A stretch of 64,000 nt of DNA. Source: Hirsutella rhossiliensis (taxonomy: Eukaryota; Ascomycota; Sordariomycetes; Hypocreales; Ophiocordycipitaceae). The stretch spans positions 9,052,001-9,116,000 of the forward strand of contig NW_025408667.1 in assembly GCF_020360975.1 (NCBI RefSeq). The letters are read 5' to 3'. Position 1 is the first letter of the stretch; each line of letters opens with the position of its first letter. Shown here one piece after another: positions 62,700 through 64,000 of the stretch. Position numbers and translations under genes: made by a program. Under the pieces are notes generated by a model. It was not told the DNA's origin. It was given only the letters and a program-made list of their open reading frames with translations, and searched no databases.

Positions 62700-64000
62700 G
62701 TAGTCTAAGGGCTCCGCCCTATAATAAACGCTATTTTTATCTCTACCTATATTATTATTATTATATTACTATAACTACCCCCTTTACTTTACCTACTTTA
62801 TAGTCCTAGCTTAGGCTATTACTAGTAGTCTACTAGTCCGTCGTTCTTATTTATTAGTTTATATAAGGCCTTAAACTTATCGAGGGCTATAGCTCCTATA
62901 AACTTACGTATAGGTTCCTATATTAAGTTAAGGTACCCGCGTTACTTTATAAGAACCTCTTAGCGTTTTCCCTAGCCGACCTTCTTTTAGCGTATAGCCT
63001 ATATCTCCTTAACCTTAAATTTATTATCCCCTTTTACCTTAATAGCGGGCGGTTAAGCGTCCGCTACTTCCTATATAGGTAGCGGGTTAAAGGAGGCTTA
63101 GCGAAGGAGGTTAACGTTAATCTTATTATAGACCCTTATTAAAAGATTATCGAGCTTTACTACTTATAGGCTAATAACCCTCCGTACTATAAACTTTATA
63201 TATAGCTAATCTAGCTTCTTTTTTAGCTACGCTAACCTATAGTTACGGAGGTTAAGCTATACTTTATCTCTTACTATAAACTTATCTACTAGGGCCTTAG
63301 TCTTATTAATATACCGCTCTTAATCTTATGCTAAGGCGGCTATTATAAATTAATAGTTTTCTTTAGTTTCCTATAGCTTCTATATAAATATAGAGGCGCG
63401 GCTTTTTAAGAACGAACTACTATATTACTTTACTACTATATCTATAGTAAATAGGATCAGGGAGGGCGGCTTAAAGCTATATATAGTATAGAAGGGAGCT
63501 ATCTTAATAAAGGCCTATAGTTTACTATTTAACGCGAGCTAGGCTATAGGGAGCTAGCGGTCTTAGTCTACTTAGTTATAGGCTACTACTACCTATAAAT
63601 ACGCCTACGCTTCTTAGTTAACCCTCTTAAGTCCCTTATTAGTCTATAAGTAATAAGCTATACTAAGTAGCTATATAATTTAAAGTAGCTAGTATAGGTA
63701 CTATTAAAAGCGGCTAGTTTAGTTCGATCTTTTATTACTTATAATAAAGGTTAGCTAGCTATATAAGCGGGCCTAGTACTATAGGAAGCGCTTTATATAA
63801 GCTTTTATATCTATAAACGGTATTAGCTTTAGTACTACTAATTTACTAAGCTAGTCCTTAATTACTTATATATAGCGGTTACTACTTTCTATAAGTAAAA
63901 GGTCCGTTATAAAGTCTATATATATATATATATATAGAACTAGTTAGGTACTAAAAGCTACTTAAGTAGCCCCTTAAGCTACGCCCTTTAAATCTTAGTA
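62700..64000 (-). mobile_element. Gypsy-3: integrase end of a third Ty3/gypsy element (partial)
   Basis: Minus-strand frames with RIP-type stops read as a gypsy integrase: IDFITDL and VIKDRLSKL-like motifs near 63880-63940, the core continuing to about 63450, then the C-terminal domain (ALVDKFIVRDKV.LNLRNYR near 63270). A chromodomain-like end (KVKEI.AIR, KRGYLN-like, FIGAIALDKFKALYKLI) lies at about 62830-63020. RT and gag would lie beyond the right edge of the window. The 3' LTR was not identified. Some CpG remains. Confidence 0.7.
63916..63936. repeat. Short TA dinucleotide run
   Basis: About ten TA units inside the gypsy-3 integrase, probably produced by RIP of TG/CA-containing coding sequence rather than slippage. 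Confidence 0.5.

Overview
The window looks like a repeat-rich compartment of a filamentous ascomycete (Pezizomycotina) genome. The evidence is fungal-style genes with short GT-AG introns and GCTAAC branch sites, a fungal-specific transcription-factor-like protein, and long blocks of LTR and LINE retrotransposons almost stripped of CpA and TpG. That depletion is the mark of repeat-induced point mutation (RIP).

Layout: (1) 1-1440 is ordinary sequence with one minus-strand cysteine-rich, Ser/Thr-rich surface-type gene. (2) About 1440-56400 is one continuous RIP block of nested transposons. A Tad/I-type LINE is split by a Ty3/gypsy element (gypsy-1), which is itself split by two Ty1/copia elements (copies A and B); copy A also carries a 5'-truncated LINE fragment. 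A second copia family (copia-2, minus strand) holds a solo LTR, a miniature LTR element (TRIM2) and copia copy D. One LTR of copy D was hit again by an LTR + TRIM1 composite and by a short solo LTR. A chromovirus (gypsy-2, plus strand) carries the best-preserved copia (copy G). Target-site duplications (TSDs) support most of these insertions. (3) About 56.4-62.1 kb is an unmutated island with two clear genes facing away from each other: a 361-residue fungal-specific transcription-factor-like protein (minus) and a 250-residue short-chain dehydrogenase/reductase (plus). They share a 1.3 kb intergenic region with a TATA box. (4) About 62.1-64 kb is a second RIP block: a GC-rich Ala-rich broken frame, then the integrase end of a third gypsy element (minus strand) that runs off the window.

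Within the repeats the copia copies form a decay series: G (mildly mutated, YVDD box and an 88-codon integrase frame intact), then B, then A and D, where CpG has also been lost. The two TRIMs appear to share primer-binding and polypurine signals with this copia family, so they are likely its non-autonomous passengers. I found no tRNA, rRNA or CRISPR. Boundaries based on LTR/TSD matches are firm to within a base or two; those of degraded internal regions are approximate.
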